In this document: positions 9,148 to 18,524 of the stretch, piece by piece
How the letters are laid out: every line of letters begins with the position of its first letter
Position numbering within the stretch: the first letter of the stretch is position 1
Notes under the pieces: generated by a model
Databases searched by the model: none
What the model saw: the letters and a program-made list of their open reading frames with translations, nothing else
What the model was told of the DNA's origin: nothing
Assembly (NCBI RefSeq): GCF_030439915.1
Contig: NZ_JAQFJG010000013.1
Location: forward strand, 1-52,912
From: Streptococcus sp. SPS1
Lineage (GTDB): Bacteria; Bacillota; Bacilli; Lactobacillales; Streptococcaceae
DNA length: 52,912 bases
Direction: 5' to 3'
Translations under genes and position numbers: made by a program

Positions 9148-9238
9148 AAGTCTTCTCATAATAAAACGTTTAGTATCAATGTTTTATTATGAGAAGACTT
9201 ACTTTTTTACTGAAATTGAATTTTTCCTAGCCTCAACA
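9148..9238. repeat. Perfect 20-bp hairpin with tail repeat
   Basis: Arms 9148-9167 and 9181-9200 are perfect reverse complements with a 13-base loop. They are followed by TTTTTTACTGAAATTGAATTT...CTAGCCTC, a diverged copy of the tail at 2181-2232 and 51579-51630. It could also end transcription from the nuclease gene. Confidence 0.7.
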
Positions 9239-9366
9239 TCATATAAACCCCAAATTCAATCTGACCTGGTTTGAAGAGATTTTCGAAGCAGATAAGGTTT
9301 TACTAAAACTAAAAAAAATGATATAATCAAACTGATTAAATGTTTTAAAAATAAAGGAGAATTTGA

Positions 9367-11085
9367 ATGTCTTACCAAGAAAATTACCAGAAATGGGTTG
9401 ATTTTGCGGAGCTTCCTGACTATCTTCGTCAAGATTTGGAAAATATGGATGAAAAAACTAAGGAAGATGCCTTCTATACAAATCTTGAATTTGGTACTGC
9501 AGGTATGCGTGGCTTGATTGGTGCTGGTACAAACCGTATCAACATCTACGTTGTTCGCCAAGCTACTGAGGGATTGGCTCGTTTGATTGAGTCAAAAGGT
9601 GGAAACGAGAAAGAACGCGGTGTAGCAATCGCCTACGATAGCCGTCACTTCTCACCTGAGTTTGCCTTTGAATCTGCGGCAGTTCTTGCTAAACACGGCA
9701 TCAAATCTTACGTATTTGAAAGCCTTCGTCCAACTCCAGAACTATCATTTGCGGTTCGTCACCTCAACTGTTTCGCAGGTATCATGGTCACAGCCAGCCA
9801 CAACCCTGCTCCATTTAACGGTTACAAGGTTTACGGTGAAGACGGTGGACAAATGCCTCCACACGACGCGGACGCTTTGACTACTTATATCCGTGCAATC
9901 GAAAACCCATTTGCGGTAGAAGTTGCTGATGTGGAAGCTGAAAAAGCTTCTGGCTTGATTGAAGTTATCGGCGAAGCTGTCGATGTAGAATACCTCAAAG
10001 AAGTCAAAGATGTGAACATCAACCCAGCCTTGATTGAAGAATTTGGTAAAGACATGAAGATTGTCTACACACCACTTCATGGTACTGGTGAAATGTTGGC
10101 TCGTCGTGCTCTTGCCCAAGCAGGATTTGACTCTGTTCAAGTCGTTGAAGCGCAAGCAACTGCTGATCCTGACTTCTCAACTGTAAAATCTCCAAACCCA
10201 GAAAGCCAAGCAGCTTTTGCCCTTGCTGAAGAACTTGGTCGTCAAGTTGGTGCAGATGTTCTTGTCGCAACTGACCCTGATGCTGACCGTGTTGGTGTTG
10301 AAGTTCTTCAAAAAGATGGTAGCTACCTCAACCTTTCAGGTAACCAAATCGGTGCCATCATGGCTAAATACATCTTGGAAGCCCACAAAAATGCTGGAAC
10401 TCTTCCTGAAAATGCAGCGCTCTGCAAATCTATCGTATCAACTGACTTGGTAACGAAGATTGCTGAAAGCTACGGCGCAACCATGTTCAACGTCTTGACA
10501 GGTTTCAAATTTATCGCTGAAAAAATCCAAGAATTCGAAGAAAAACATAATCACACTTACATGATGGGATTCGAAGAAAGCTTCGGTTACTTGATTAAAC
10601 CATTCGTACGTGATAAAGATGCTATCCAAGCCGTTCTTGTCGTTGCTGAACTTGCTGCCTACTACCGTTCACGCGGTTTGACACTTGCTGATGGTATCGA
10701 AGAAATCTACAAAGAGTACGGCTACTATGCAGAAAAGACAATCTCTGTTACCCTTTCAGGTGTCGATGGTGCTGAACAAATCAAAGCAATTATGGCTAAA
10801 TTCCGCAACAATGCTCCAAAAGAATGGAACGCAACAGCTATCACTGTCGTAGAAGACTTTAAAGCTCAAACTGCTACTGCTGCTGACGGTACTGTTACAA
10901 ACTTAACAACTCCTCCAAGTGATGTTTTGAAATACACACTTGCTGACGGTTCATGGATTGCCGTTCGTCCTTCAGGTACAGAACCAAAAATCAAGTTCTA
11001 CATTGCAGTTGTAGGGGAAACCAACGAAGAATCACAAGCTAAGATTGCTAATATCGAAGCAGAAATCAATGCTTTTGTAAAATAA
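9367..11085 (+). CDS. pgm: Phosphoglucomutase (alpha-D-phosphohexomutase family)
   Basis: A 572-residue enzyme interconverting glucose 1-phosphate and glucose 6-phosphate. In streptococci this feeds UDP-glucose for capsule, teichoic acid and glycolipid synthesis. TASHNP at residues 142-147 carries the phosphoserine, DPDADR at 303-308 is the metal loop, GFEESFGYL near 400 is the sugar-binding loop, and RPSGTEPKIKFY near the C-terminus binds phosphate. Length is normal for the Firmicute PgcA type. The ATG has AAAGGAG upstream, and a TATAAT lies at 9322-9327. A terminator follows directly, so it appears monocistronic. Codon usage (GAA, CGT, AAC preference) suggests high expression. Confidence 0.95.
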   Translation: MSYQENYQKWVDFAELPDYLRQDLENMDEKTKEDAFYTNLEFGTAGMRGLIGAGTNRINIYVVRQATEGLARLIESKGGNEKERGVAIAYDSRHFSPEFAFESAAVLAKHGIKSYVFESLRPTPELSFAVRHLNCFAGIMVTASHNPAPFNGYKVYGEDGGQMPPHDADALTTYIRAIENPFAVEVADVEAEKASGLIEVIGEAVDVEYLKEVKDVNINPALIEEFGKDMKIVYTPLHGTGEMLARRALAQAGFDSVQVVEAQATADPDFSTVKSPNPESQAAFALAEELGRQVGADVLVATDPDADRVGVEVLQKDGSYLNLSGNQIGAIMAKYILEAHKNAGTLPENAALCKSIVSTDLVTKIAESYGATMFNVLTGFKFIAEKIQEFEEKHNHTYMMGFEESFGYLIKPFVRDKDAIQAVLVVAELAAYYRSRGLTLADGIEEIYKEYGYYAEKTISVTLSGVDGAEQIKAIMAKFRNNAPKEWNATAITVVEDFKAQTATAADGTVTNLTTPPSDVLKYTLADGSWIAVRPSGTEPKIKFYIAVVGETNEESQAKIANIEAEINAFVK

Positions 11086-11091
11086 AGACCT

Positions 11092-11126
11092 AAAAAGATG
11101 AGACCAATCAATCTCATCTTTTTTTC
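11092..11126 (+). terminator. pgm terminator
   Basis: Stem AAAGATGAGA / TCTCATCTTT with an 8-base loop, then a T-run. Confidence 0.85.
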
Positions 11127-11195
11127 ATATCAAATCTAAGCAATTTTAGAAACTTTATGGCATACTAGACATATCAATGAAAGCGAGGTAATCTC

Positions 11196-11543
11196 ATGGA
11201 ACAATTTTTAGATAATATCAAAGACCTTGAAGTCACTACAGTTGCGCGTGCGCAAGAAGCTCTTGATAAAAAAGAAACTGCAACCTTCTTTATCGGTCGC
11301 AAAACTTGCCCTTACTGCCGTAAATTTGCGGGTACCTTGGCAGGTGTCGTAGCTGAAACTAAAGCTCACATCTACTTCATCAATAGTGAAGAACCAAGCC
11401 AACTCAATGAGTTGCAAGCATTCCGCTCACGCTACGGAATCCCAACTGTACCAGGATTTGTTCACATTGCGGATGGACAAATCAATGTCCGTTGCGACTC
11501 TTCAATGTCAGCACAAGAAATCAAAGATTTCGCAGGATTGTAA
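11196..11543 (+). CDS. bta: Thioredoxin-like protein (bacteriocin transport accessory protein type)
   Basis: A 115-residue cytoplasmic thioredoxin-fold protein with a CPYC redox motif at residues 38-41 and a cis-Pro region (IPTVPGF) typical of the fold. No signal peptide or membrane segment. In pneumococcus the protein next to pgm is named Bta from resemblance to accessory proteins of class II bacteriocin export, but no bacteriocin genes are adjacent here, so the name should not be read as function; a general thiol-disulfide role is as likely. Ribosome site GCGAGG upstream; flanked by terminators on both sides, so a single-gene unit. Confidence 0.8.
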   Translation: MEQFLDNIKDLEVTTVARAQEALDKKETATFFIGRKTCPYCRKFAGTLAGVVAETKAHIYFINSEEPSQLNELQAFRSRYGIPTVPGFVHIADGQINVRCDSSMSAQEIKDFAGL

Positions 11544-11570
11544 AAAAGCCACTCATCGAGTGGTTTTTAA
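11543..11570 (+). terminator. Terminator after the thioredoxin-like gene
   Basis: Stem CCACTC/GAGTGG flanked by A-run and T-run, so it may also serve the converging channel gene. Confidence 0.75.
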
Positions 11571-11580
11571 ATGGTCAAAA

Positions 11581-12354
11581 TTACCTTTTTTCAATCAAAT
11601 CTTGTATCATTCTATGCAGTTCTTCTATCTTCTCGGATTGTTTCTCTAGTAATATTCTCTGACTAGACAATTCATCTTGAAGTTTATCAAGTTTTATCTG
11701 TTCATCTGGATTATCTTTTACAAAAAAGTTCGTCAAGGCACTTGTTAACATCCCTATTGTTCCAATACCGACAAGCATCAGTAAAACTGCTATCCATTTC
11801 CCAAAAAGGGAAACTGGAACAATATCACCATAACCAACAGTAGTTACTGTCACAAGAGCCCACCAAAGACTATCTGAGAATGATTTTTCTTCAACTACAG
11901 ATAAAATTGAACTTCCTACTAGCACGATAAATATATTAACATACAAGACATAAATCAGGCCATTTGTCCGTAAGAATCTACTAATTTTTCTTTCTAATTT
12001 ACCTGTAAGTCCAATTATTCTAAGTAAACGAGTCAGTTTCAGTAATTTTGTCAGCCTTGCTAAGCGGAAGATACGCCCTAATCGAAACACTGTAAAAATA
12101 GCATTTAAAGGCAGGATAGCTAGCAGATCAAAGATATTTTCAATTATGAATCGCCATTTCCCTTTACTTAAAAAGAACCGCCAGCCATAATCTACCACAA
12201 AAACACCCCAGATTGCTAAATCAATAATACTATAAGGCGGATTATCCAAATCAATCATCTCAGAAAATCCAAGCAAGACTAGAACAACAGATATCAACGC
12301 AAGTATGATAATCGATGTGTCATAGTAATCTTTAAATAACCATTTTCTTTTCAC
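11581..12354 (-). CDS. Voltage-gated-type potassium channel
   Basis: A 257-residue membrane protein with six-helix channel architecture. Helices S1-S3 are at about residues 14-80, and S4 near 91-115 has repeated Arg/Lys (RLGRIFRLARLTKLLKLTRLL). The pore has the filter TTVGYGD at 171-177, diagnostic for K+ selectivity. The C-terminal tail (about 215-257) is a predicted coiled coil that would help tetramerise. The GTG at 12354 is preferred: AGGAG lies 7-8 bases upstream and a TATAAT at 12382-12387 falls inside the longer reading frame. It lies behind the vicX terminator and is likely transcribed alone. Role presumably K+ passage and membrane potential; no regulator seen. Confidence 0.88.
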   Translation of the reverse strand: MKRKWLFKDYYDTSIIILALISVVLVLLGFSEMIDLDNPPYSIIDLAIWGVFVVDYGWRFFLSKGKWRFIIENIFDLLAILPLNAIFTVFRLGRIFRLARLTKLLKLTRLLRIIGLTGKLERKISRFLRTNGLIYVLYVNIFIVLVGSSILSVVEEKSFSDSLWWALVTVTTVGYGDIVPVSLFGKWIAVLLMLVGIGTIGMLTSALTNFFVKDNPDEQIKLDKLQDELSSQRILLEKQSEKIEELHRMIQDLIEKR

Positions 12355-12381
12355 GCTATTTCTCCTATACCATTTTTGAAC

Positions 12382-12387
12382 ATTATA
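12382..12387 (-). promoter_or_regulatory. -10 box of the channel gene
   Basis: Minus-strand TGGTATAAT, an extended -10 element, about 28 bases before the chosen GTG start. Confidence 0.55.
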
Positions 12388-12412
12388 CCACAACAAATAT
12401 CTATTAATTTAT

Positions 12413-12440
12413 AAAAAAGAAGGCCCTCGCCTTCTTTTTT
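12413..12440 (-). terminator. vicRKX operon terminator
   Basis: Perfect 12-bp stem AAAAAAGAAGGC / GCCTTCTTTTTT with loop CCTC; it overlaps the vicX stop codon. Symmetric, so it can act on both strands. Confidence 0.9.
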
Positions 12441-13248
12441 ATATATCTGTCAATGGTGTTGCGGTATCTGGTGAGGTATCATAAACCTTAAAGTCTACTC
12501 CAACTCCCAGATCAGCTTGTGCTAGCTGATTGACCATGGTCATATGAGCCAGTTCCTTGATATTGTTCTCCTTAGATAAATGCCCAAGGTAGATTTTCTT
12601 AGTACGATTCCCAAGTGTACGAATCATAGCTTCAGCACCGTCCTCGTTAGAAAGGTGACCTAGATCCGATAGGATTCGTTGTTTAAGTCGCCAAGCGTAA
12701 GAACCTGCTCGCAAAATCTCTACATCATGGTTGGACTCGATAAGATATCCATCCGCATTTTCGACAATTCCCGCCATACGGTCACTAACATAACCTGTAT
12801 CTGTCAAAAGGACAAAACTCTTATCATCCTTCATAAAGCGATAGAACTGCGGTGCGACTGCATCATGGCTTACACCAAAACTCTCGATGTCGATATCTCC
12901 AAAGGTTTTGGTTTTACCCATTTCAAAGATATGCTTTTGCGAAGAATCCACCTTGCCGAGATACTTGCTATTTTCCATAGCCTGCCAGGTCTTTTCATTG
13001 GCATACAAATCCATACCATACTTTCGAGCCAAAACACCTACTCCATGAATATGGTCTGAATGCTCATGCGTAATCAAGATGGCATCCAAGTCTTCTGGCT
13101 TGCGATTGATTTCAGCAAGTAAGCTGGTGATTTTCTTACCAGACAAGCCAGCATCCACTAAAAGCTTCTTTTTTGGGGTTTCCAGATAAAAGGAATTTCC
13201 ACTGGAACCCGACGCTAAAATACTGTATTTAAAGCCTATTTCACTCAT
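12439..13248 (-). CDS. vicX: VicX/WalJ metallo-beta-lactamase-fold hydrolase
   Basis: A 269-residue protein, third gene of the vicRKX operon, one base after vicK. The metal site THEHSDHIHG at about residues 60-69 is the HxHxDH signature of the metallo-beta-lactamase fold, and further ligands (TDTGYVSD, GHLS) follow. WalJ/YycJ proteins are metal-dependent nucleases linked to cell-wall control and, in Bacillus, to mismatch repair; the exact streptococcal role is less clear. Expressed from the vicR promoter upstream; the hairpin terminator at its stop codon closes the operon. Confidence 0.92.
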   Translation of the reverse strand: MSEIGFKYSILASGSSGNSFYLETPKKKLLVDAGLSGKKITSLLAEINRKPEDLDAILITHEHSDHIHGVGVLARKYGMDLYANEKTWQAMENSKYLGKVDSSQKHIFEMGKTKTFGDIDIESFGVSHDAVAPQFYRFMKDDKSFVLLTDTGYVSDRMAGIVENADGYLIESNHDVEILRAGSYAWRLKQRILSDLGHLSNEDGAEAMIRTLGNRTKKIYLGHLSKENNIKELAHMTMVNQLAQADLGVGVDFKVYDTSPDTATPLTDI

Positions 13249-13249
13249 T

Positions 13250-14599
13250 CTAGTCTTCTACTTCATCCTCCCATACTTCTTCTTTCACTGCATCCTTATC
13301 ATAAGGGAGCACAATGGTAAAGGTTGATCCCTTACCGTATTCACTCTTGGCCCAAATAAAGCCCTTATGTTGTTTGATAATTTCTTTGGCAATAGACAGT
13401 CCCAAACCTGTACCACCTTGGGCACGACTTCTAGCACGATCCACACGATAGAAACGATCAAAAATACGTGGTAAATCCTGCTTAGGAATGCCTAAACCAT
13501 GGTCAGAAATGGATAAAATCATCTGGTCTTCAGTTGTCTTCATTCTGACAGTGATTTTACCCCCATCTGGCGAATACTTAATAGCATTATTTAAAATATT
13601 GTCGATAACCTGCGTCATCTTATCTGTATCAATTTCCATCCAGATAGAATTGATGGGGTAATCTCTCACCAACTCATATTTTTTCTCCTTTTCCTGTCCT
13701 TTCATCTTGTCAAAACGATTGAGGATAAAGGTAATAAAGGCAGTGAAGTTAATCAGTTCCACATCCAAGTGACTAGTGGCGTTATCAATCCGTGAAAGAT
13801 GAAGGAGGTCCGTCACCATGCGCATCATACGGTTGGTTTCGTCCAGAGACACCTTGATGAAGTCTGGTGCTACAGTTTCACACAAAGCTCCCTCATCCAA
13901 GGCTTCAAGATAGGATTTCACGCTGGTTAAAGGAGTCCGTAACTCATGACTAACGTTGGAAACAAAGAGTCTCCGTTCGCGCTCTTCCTTCTCCTGCTCC
14001 GTCGTATCATGCAAAACAGCCACCAAACCTGAAATAAAGCCAGACTCTCGACGAATCAAGGCAAAGCGAACTCGAAGGCTCAGATATTCGCCATTGATGT
14101 CTTGAGAATCTAGCAACAATTCTGGACTTTGGGTAATCAAATCACGCAATTCATAGTCTTCTTCTATCTTGAGCAATTCCAAAATGCTTCTATTCAGAAC
14201 ATCTTCTTTAACCAGCCCCAGTTGCTTCTTGGCTGTATCGTTAATCATGATAATCTGCCCCCGACGATTGGTCGCAAGAACCCCATCCGTCATATAAAAC
14301 AGGATACTATTTAGTCTCTTACTCTCTTGTTCTAGATTTTCCTGAGTGAGACGAATAACCTCCGACAAGTCATTCAAATTATTGGTAATATTGGTGATTT
14401 CAGACCCACCTTGCATATCAAGAACCTTGGAATAATCTCCTGCAATCAAATCTTTAACCTTTTGATTGATTTGCTTCAATCGAATATTATCACGTCTATT
14501 TTCCAGTAATAAGAGGGTCACAACAAGGATGAAACCTAACAAAATCAGGATAAAGATAAAATCTCTGGTAAAAATGGTTTGTTTCAGTAAATCAAGCAT
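13250..14599 (-). CDS. vicK: VicK/WalK sensor histidine kinase
   Basis: A 449-residue kinase that phosphorylates VicR and controls cell-wall hydrolase and surface genes. It has one membrane helix (about 13-33), unlike the two-helix WalK of Bacillus and Staphylococcus, which is the streptococcal form. A HAMP-like linker (about 36-90) and a PAS domain (about 95-200) follow. The HisKA box SHELRTPL has the phospho-acceptor His at 218. The ATPase part has N, G1 and G2 boxes ([28 protein letters not shown]). The start overlaps the vicR end by 8 bases, so translation is coupled. Confidence 0.95.
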   Translation of the reverse strand: MLDLLKQTIFTRDFIFILILLGFILVVTLLLLENRRDNIRLKQINQKVKDLIAGDYSKVLDMQGGSEITNITNNLNDLSEVIRLTQENLEQESKRLNSILFYMTDGVLATNRRGQIIMINDTAKKQLGLVKEDVLNRSILELLKIEEDYELRDLITQSPELLLDSQDINGEYLSLRVRFALIRRESGFISGLVAVLHDTTEQEKEERERRLFVSNVSHELRTPLTSVKSYLEALDEGALCETVAPDFIKVSLDETNRMMRMVTDLLHLSRIDNATSHLDVELINFTAFITFILNRFDKMKGQEKEKKYELVRDYPINSIWMEIDTDKMTQVIDNILNNAIKYSPDGGKITVRMKTTEDQMILSISDHGLGIPKQDLPRIFDRFYRVDRARSRAQGGTGLGLSIAKEIIKQHKGFIWAKSEYGKGSTFTIVLPYDKDAVKEEVWEDEVED

Positions 14600-15296
14600 T
14601 ATTTCTCATGTAATACCCTACACCACGGCGCGTCAAGATATACTCTGGTCGGCTGGGCGTATCTTCAATCTTCTCACGCAGACGTCGGACAGTCACATCA
14701 ACTGTACGGACATCACCAAAATAGTCATAGCCCCAGACAGTCTCAAGCAAGTGTTCGCGCGTAATGACTTGACCTGTATGCGATGCTAAATGATACAAAA
14801 GCTCAAACTCACGGTGGGTTAAGTCTAGTTCTTCGCCATATTTTTTAGCCACGTAGGCGTCTGGAACAATTTCTAAATCCCCAATTTGGATAGGCTGAGG
14901 TTTGCTATCTGCTTCCTGCCCATCTACTGGCATAGGTTGAGAACGACGCAGCAAAGCTTTAACACGCGCCTGTAACTCACGATTGGAGAAGGGTTTTGTC
15001 ACATAGTCATCTGCCCCAAGCTCCAAACCGATGACCTTATCAAATTCGCTGTCTTTAGCCGACAGCATGATAATAGGTACACTACTTGTCTTGCGAATGG
15101 TCTTAGCAACTTCTAAACCATCAATTTCCGGAAGCATCAAATCCAGAATAATAATATCTGGCTGCTCTGCTTCAAATTGCTCTAGCGCTTCACGACCATT
15201 AAAAGCAGTTACAACCTCGTAACCTTCCTTGGTCATATTAAACTTGATAATATCCGAGATTGGTTTTTCATCATCTACAATTAGTATTTTTTTCAT
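14592..15296 (-). CDS. vicR: VicR/WalR response regulator
   Basis: A 234-residue OmpR-family regulator, essential in pneumococcus through control of pcsB. Receiver domain at residues 1-120, with acidic pocket VDDE at 7-10, phospho-acceptor Asp52 in LDLMLPE and conserved Lys in YVTKPF. The C-terminal winged helix (about 135-232) ends with [10 protein letters not shown] placed the start at MKKILIVDD (15296), preceded by AAAAGGTG; the upstream extension overlaps the promoter. First gene of vicR-vicK-vicX. Confidence 0.95.
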   Translation of the reverse strand: MKKILIVDDEKPISDIIKFNMTKEGYEVVTAFNGREALEQFEAEQPDIIILDLMLPEIDGLEVAKTIRKTSSVPIIMLSAKDSEFDKVIGLELGADDYVTKPFSNRELQARVKALLRRSQPMPVDGQEADSKPQPIQIGDLEIVPDAYVAKKYGEELDLTHREFELLYHLASHTGQVITREHLLETVWGYDYFGDVRTVDVTVRRLREKIEDTPSRPEYILTRRGVGYYMRNNA

Positions 15297-15317
15297 ATGT
15301 TCACCTTTTTCTCTACT

Positions 15318-15323
15318 ATTATA
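15318..15323 (-). promoter_or_regulatory. vicR promoter -10
   Basis: Minus-strand TTGGTATAAT, an extended -10 (TGGTATAAT), about 21 bases before the vicR start and just after the mutY stop. No convincing -35 hexamer. Confidence 0.6.
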
Positions 15324-15351
15324 CCAAAAAAATAGCAAGAAGACACGATAG

Positions 15352-16527
15352 CTAGTCTTGGCTACTGTCTAAGTTGGCTTTTGCATAAGCCTGCCAGATT
15401 TTTTGTTGGGGTTTAGCAAGTGGGTAATTCTTAAACTCTTCTGGTGAAAGCCAGCGAACTTCCCTATCTGAAAAGTCATGGAAGTCACTTACCTGACCTG
15501 CTGCAATTTGAACATGCCACTTGCGATGGCTAAAGATATGCTTGACAGTCTCAAAATAAGTATCAAACCAATCAACATCTAGGTCATAGTCCTGCTGGAA
15601 ACTCTCCTCTGGACTGGGGCCAAAGTTCACACTTTCTTCTGCAACCTGATGAAAGAGGTCAAACTGCTCTTCTTGCGGAAACTCATCAACTTCTATCAAG
15701 GGGAAATGCCAAAATCCTGCCAAGAGCTTTTCACTTTCATTTTTTTCAAGCAAAAATTGTCCCTGACTATTCTTTACCACCAAGGCTTTAAGATAAATAG
15801 GGACCGGCTTTTTCTTGGGAGCCTTGATTGGATAACGGTCCATTGTGCCATTCTGATATGCCGCACTAAAGTCCTTAACTGGACTTTCTTCTGGTCTGGG
15901 ATTTACAGGAGCCTCAATATCTGAGCCCAAGTCCATTAAGGCTTGGTTAAAGTCACCTGGCCGTTCTGGGTCAATCAAGATTTCCATCATTGCCTGAAAA
16001 ATTTTGCGATTACTTGGAATCCCAATATCGTGGTTGACTTCAAACAGACGCGCCAAGACCCGCATGACATTACCATCGACCGCTGGCTCAGGCAAGTTAA
16101 AAGCAATACTGGAAATCGCTCCTGCTGTGTAAGGGCCAATCCCTTTCAAACTGGAAATTCCTTCATAGGTGTTTGGAAATTGGCCACCAAAATCAGTCAT
16201 AATCTGCTGGGCTGCAGCCTGCATATTACGAACTCGAGAATAATAACCCAAACCTTCCCAAGCCTTCAACAAACGCTCTTCAGGCGCATTCGCCAAACTT
16301 TCTACTGTTGGAAACCAGTCCAAGAATCGTTCATAGTAAGGGATAACCGTATCCACCCTGGTCTGCTGAAGCATGATTTCAGATACCCAGATGTGATAAG
16401 GATTTTTACTTCTACGCCACGGTAAATCTCTTTTGTTTTCATCATACCAACTGAGAAGTTTCTCACGGAAAGAAATAATCTTCTCCTCTGACCATATAAC
16501 GATACCGTATTCTTTCAAATCTAACAT
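15352..16527 (-). CDS. mutY: A/G-specific adenine glycosylase MutY
   Basis: A 391-residue base-excision repair enzyme that removes adenine paired with 8-oxoguanine. The N-terminal catalytic domain has EIMLQQTRV near residue 51, the helix-hairpin-helix [16 protein letters not shown] motif and catalytic Asp in [11 protein letters not shown]. The C-terminal NUDIX-like domain (about 240-380) recognises 8-oxoG. The four cysteines that bind the iron-sulfur cluster in most MutY proteins are absent: the stretch after [13 protein letters not shown] contains none. This matches the known cluster-less class in lactic acid bacteria. Promoter: minus-strand TGTTATACT (-10 at 16534-16539). Confidence 0.93.
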   Translation of the reverse strand: MLDLKEYGIVIWSEEKIISFREKLLSWYDENKRDLPWRRSKNPYHIWVSEIMLQQTRVDTVIPYYERFLDWFPTVESLANAPEERLLKAWEGLGYYSRVRNMQAAAQQIMTDFGGQFPNTYEGISSLKGIGPYTAGAISSIAFNLPEPAVDGNVMRVLARLFEVNHDIGIPSNRKIFQAMMEILIDPERPGDFNQALMDLGSDIEAPVNPRPEESPVKDFSAAYQNGTMDRYPIKAPKKKPVPIYLKALVVKNSQGQFLLEKNESEKLLAGFWHFPLIEVDEFPQEEQFDLFHQVAEESVNFGPSPEESFQQDYDLDVDWFDTYFETVKHIFSHRKWHVQIAAGQVSDFHDFSDREVRWLSPEEFKNYPLAKPQQKIWQAYAKANLDSSQD

Positions 16528-16572
16528 ATCTCTAGTATAACACAGAAGACTCTAACTGTCCTTTTCCCAGTA

Positions 16573-16602
16573 TTAAAAAGCCTCTTCCCAAGGGAAAGAG
16601 GA
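16573..16602 (-). terminator. pta terminator
   Basis: Minus-strand stem CCTCTTTCCC / GGGAAGAGG with a 3-base loop, followed by CTTTTTAAT. Confidence 0.85.
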
Positions 16603-16609
16603 CTAAATC

Positions 16610-17584
16610 TTATTGATGAACTGCTTGAGCTGCTGTGATAAGGGTCAACTTGTAAACATCATCTGCATTACATCCACGAGAAAGGTCATTAACTGGCTTG
16701 TTTAAACCTTGCAAAACAGGTCCTACAGCCGCAAAGCCACCAAGACGTTCGGCCATCTTGTAGCCAATATTTCCTGCTTCGATACCTGGGAAGATGAAGA
16801 CATTTGCTTGACCAGCTACCGTACTTCCAGGAGCTTTCAGAGCTGCAGTTTCTGGAACAAAGGCTGCATCAAATTGCAACTCACCATCAATTTCAAGGTC
16901 AGGACGCAAGTCGTGAGCAATTTTAGTTGCTTCAACGACCTTATCAACGCTTTCACCAAAACCTGAACCTTTAGTAGAATAGCTTAGCATAGCAATTTTA
17001 GGTTCGATACCAAACATCTTAGCTGTGATTGCTGAGTTGATGGCAATTTCAGCCAAGGCTTCTGCATCAGGATTGATGTTAATGGCACAGTCTCCAAATA
17101 GATAACGTTCAGAGCCACGAACCATGAGAAAAGCACCTGAAGTACGCGTTACATTTGGACGAGTTTTGATGATTTGTAGGGCTGGGCGAACTGTCGAAGC
17201 TGTTGAGTGAATAGCTCCAGATACCATTCCATCAACCAAGCCCAAGTAAACCAACATAACACCAAAGTAGTTTACATCTTCAACCAAAACCTTGCGTGCT
17301 TCTTCTTCAGTCATTTTACCCTTGCGACGCTCCACCAAGGCAGCAACCATTTCTTCAAATTGAGGATAATGTTGAGGGTCAATGACTTCATAACCATCCA
17401 TGATCCCTTCAATTTCAAGATAAATTTTAATTTTTTCAGGATTTCCAAGCAAAACAGGAATCACTTCTGTTTCTTTTACCAAGCGTTTAGTCGCTTGAAG
17501 AATACGTGGCTCTTCCCCTTCGGGGAGAACGATACGAGCATTTTTACCAACTAGGTTGGCTTTGAGACTTTCAAAAACTTCCAT
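16610..17584 (-). CDS. pta: Phosphate acetyltransferase
   Basis: A 324-residue enzyme converting acetyl-CoA and phosphate to acetyl phosphate, which acetate kinase uses for ATP. It is the compact single-domain form without the N-terminal regulatory domain of E. coli Pta. Recognisable parts are the N-terminal ARIVLPEGEEPR, central VSGAIHSTASTVRPALQIIKTR, and C-terminal FPGIEAGNIGYKMAERLGG with GPVLQGLNKPVNDLSRG, the CoA and phosphate-binding loops. The ATG has AAAGGAG upstream, and minus-strand AGTATAATT gives a -10 near 17608-17613. Acetyl phosphate can also donate phosphate to response regulators. Confidence 0.95.
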   Translation of the reverse strand: MEVFESLKANLVGKNARIVLPEGEEPRILQATKRLVKETEVIPVLLGNPEKIKIYLEIEGIMDGYEVIDPQHYPQFEEMVAALVERRKGKMTEEEARKVLVEDVNYFGVMLVYLGLVDGMVSGAIHSTASTVRPALQIIKTRPNVTRTSGAFLMVRGSERYLFGDCAININPDAEALAEIAINSAITAKMFGIEPKIAMLSYSTKGSGFGESVDKVVEATKIAHDLRPDLEIDGELQFDAAFVPETAALKAPGSTVAGQANVFIFPGIEAGNIGYKMAERLGGFAAVGPVLQGLNKPVNDLSRGCNADDVYKLTLITAAQAVHQ

Positions 17585-17627
17585 GAGTTTTCTCCTTTAA
17601 GATAATAATTATACTCTGAAATAGTTT

Positions 17628-18524
17628 TTATAGAGTATTAGTTGTTAACTGAGTAATAAGGTTACTGAAATCATCCGGCAAGGGACTTTCTAACTGCAAG
17701 TCTTGCTCTAAAAATGGATGATAAAAGGATAGGTAATGGCAATGCAGGGCCTGACGTTGAATGCCGTCGTCCAGACTACCACCGTACAAGTCATCTCCCA
17801 ACAAAGGAAAACCAATATGAGAAAAATGGACTCGGATTTGGTGGGTTCGTCCAGTGTGCAAACGAATATCTACCAGGTGAATATTTCCATAAGAAGCTAC
17901 AATCTTGTAGGATGTATGGGCATACTTTCCACCTTTAGCCACCCGTCTGGTGATAATAGAGTCTTCATCACGCGCAATAGGAGCAATAATTTCCTCCTCT
18001 GGCTCCAAGTATCCATCACCTTTAACCAAAGCAAAATAGCGTTTCTCGATAGATTTCTTCTGCAACTGCTTGTCTAATCGTGCGTGGGCATAGCCGTGCT
18101 TGGCAAAGAGCATCAAGCCAGAAGTATCTCTATCAAGCCTGGTTACAATGTGAACCTGCTGATTTTCATAATTTTGCTTGACATAGTAACCCTTAATAAA
18201 ATTGGCAATGGTATTAGAGTGATTGATACTAGGAATAGAAGCCACTCCATAGGGTTTGTTTAAAACTAGAAAATGATCATCCTCATAGAGAATGTCTAAT
18301 GGTCTCTCGATAGCTTCTAGAGTTTCAAAGCCTTCCTCAGCGGGAATATCAATGGTAACGCGGTCCCCAATATCCAATAGATGGGTTGCATTTTGAGGTT
18401 GGTCATTGACCAGAATAGCTCCGCCTCGAAACTTAATCTTGGCCAGAAGTCCCTTAGAAACCTCGTGCTTTTTTAAGAAGGTCTTAACCTTGACATGTTC
18501 ATCTGCGATAAATTCAAACCTCAT
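17628..18524 (-). CDS. RluD-type pseudouridine synthase
   Basis: A 298-residue RluA/RluD-family enzyme isomerising uridine to pseudouridine in large-subunit rRNA. Residues 1-60 form an S4-like RNA-binding region ([19 protein letters not shown]). The catalytic domain has [14 protein letters not shown], whose Asp is the nucleophile, and the family-typical [19 protein letters not shown]. The start codon overlaps the nadK stop (ATGA), so it is the last gene of relQ-nadK-synthase. Streptococci carry several paralogues, so the exact target uridine cannot be set from sequence alone. Confidence 0.92.
   Translation of the reverse strand: MRFEFIADEHVKVKTFLKKHEVSKGLLAKIKFRGGAILVNDQPQNATHLLDIGDRVTIDIPAEEGFETLEAIERPLDILYEDDHFLVLNKPYGVASIPSINHSNTIANFIKGYYVKQNYENQQVHIVTRLDRDTSGLMLFAKHGYAHARLDKQLQKKSIEKRYFALVKGDGYLEPEEEIIAPIARDEDSIITRRVAKGGKYAHTSYKIVASYGNIHLVDIRLHTGRTHQIRVHFSHIGFPLLGDDLYGGSLDDGIQRQALHCHYLSFYHPFLEQDLQLESPLPDDFSNLITQLTTNTL

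Noticed and set aside
10019..10270. Gln/Leu-rich minus-strand frame inside pgm
   Set aside because: Antisense shadow of a highly biased coding region; no ribosome site and pgm is unambiguous.
11196..11543. Bacteriocin export locus suggested by the bta name
   Set aside because: No bacteriocin, ABC exporter or immunity gene is adjacent; the name comes only from weak family resemblance.
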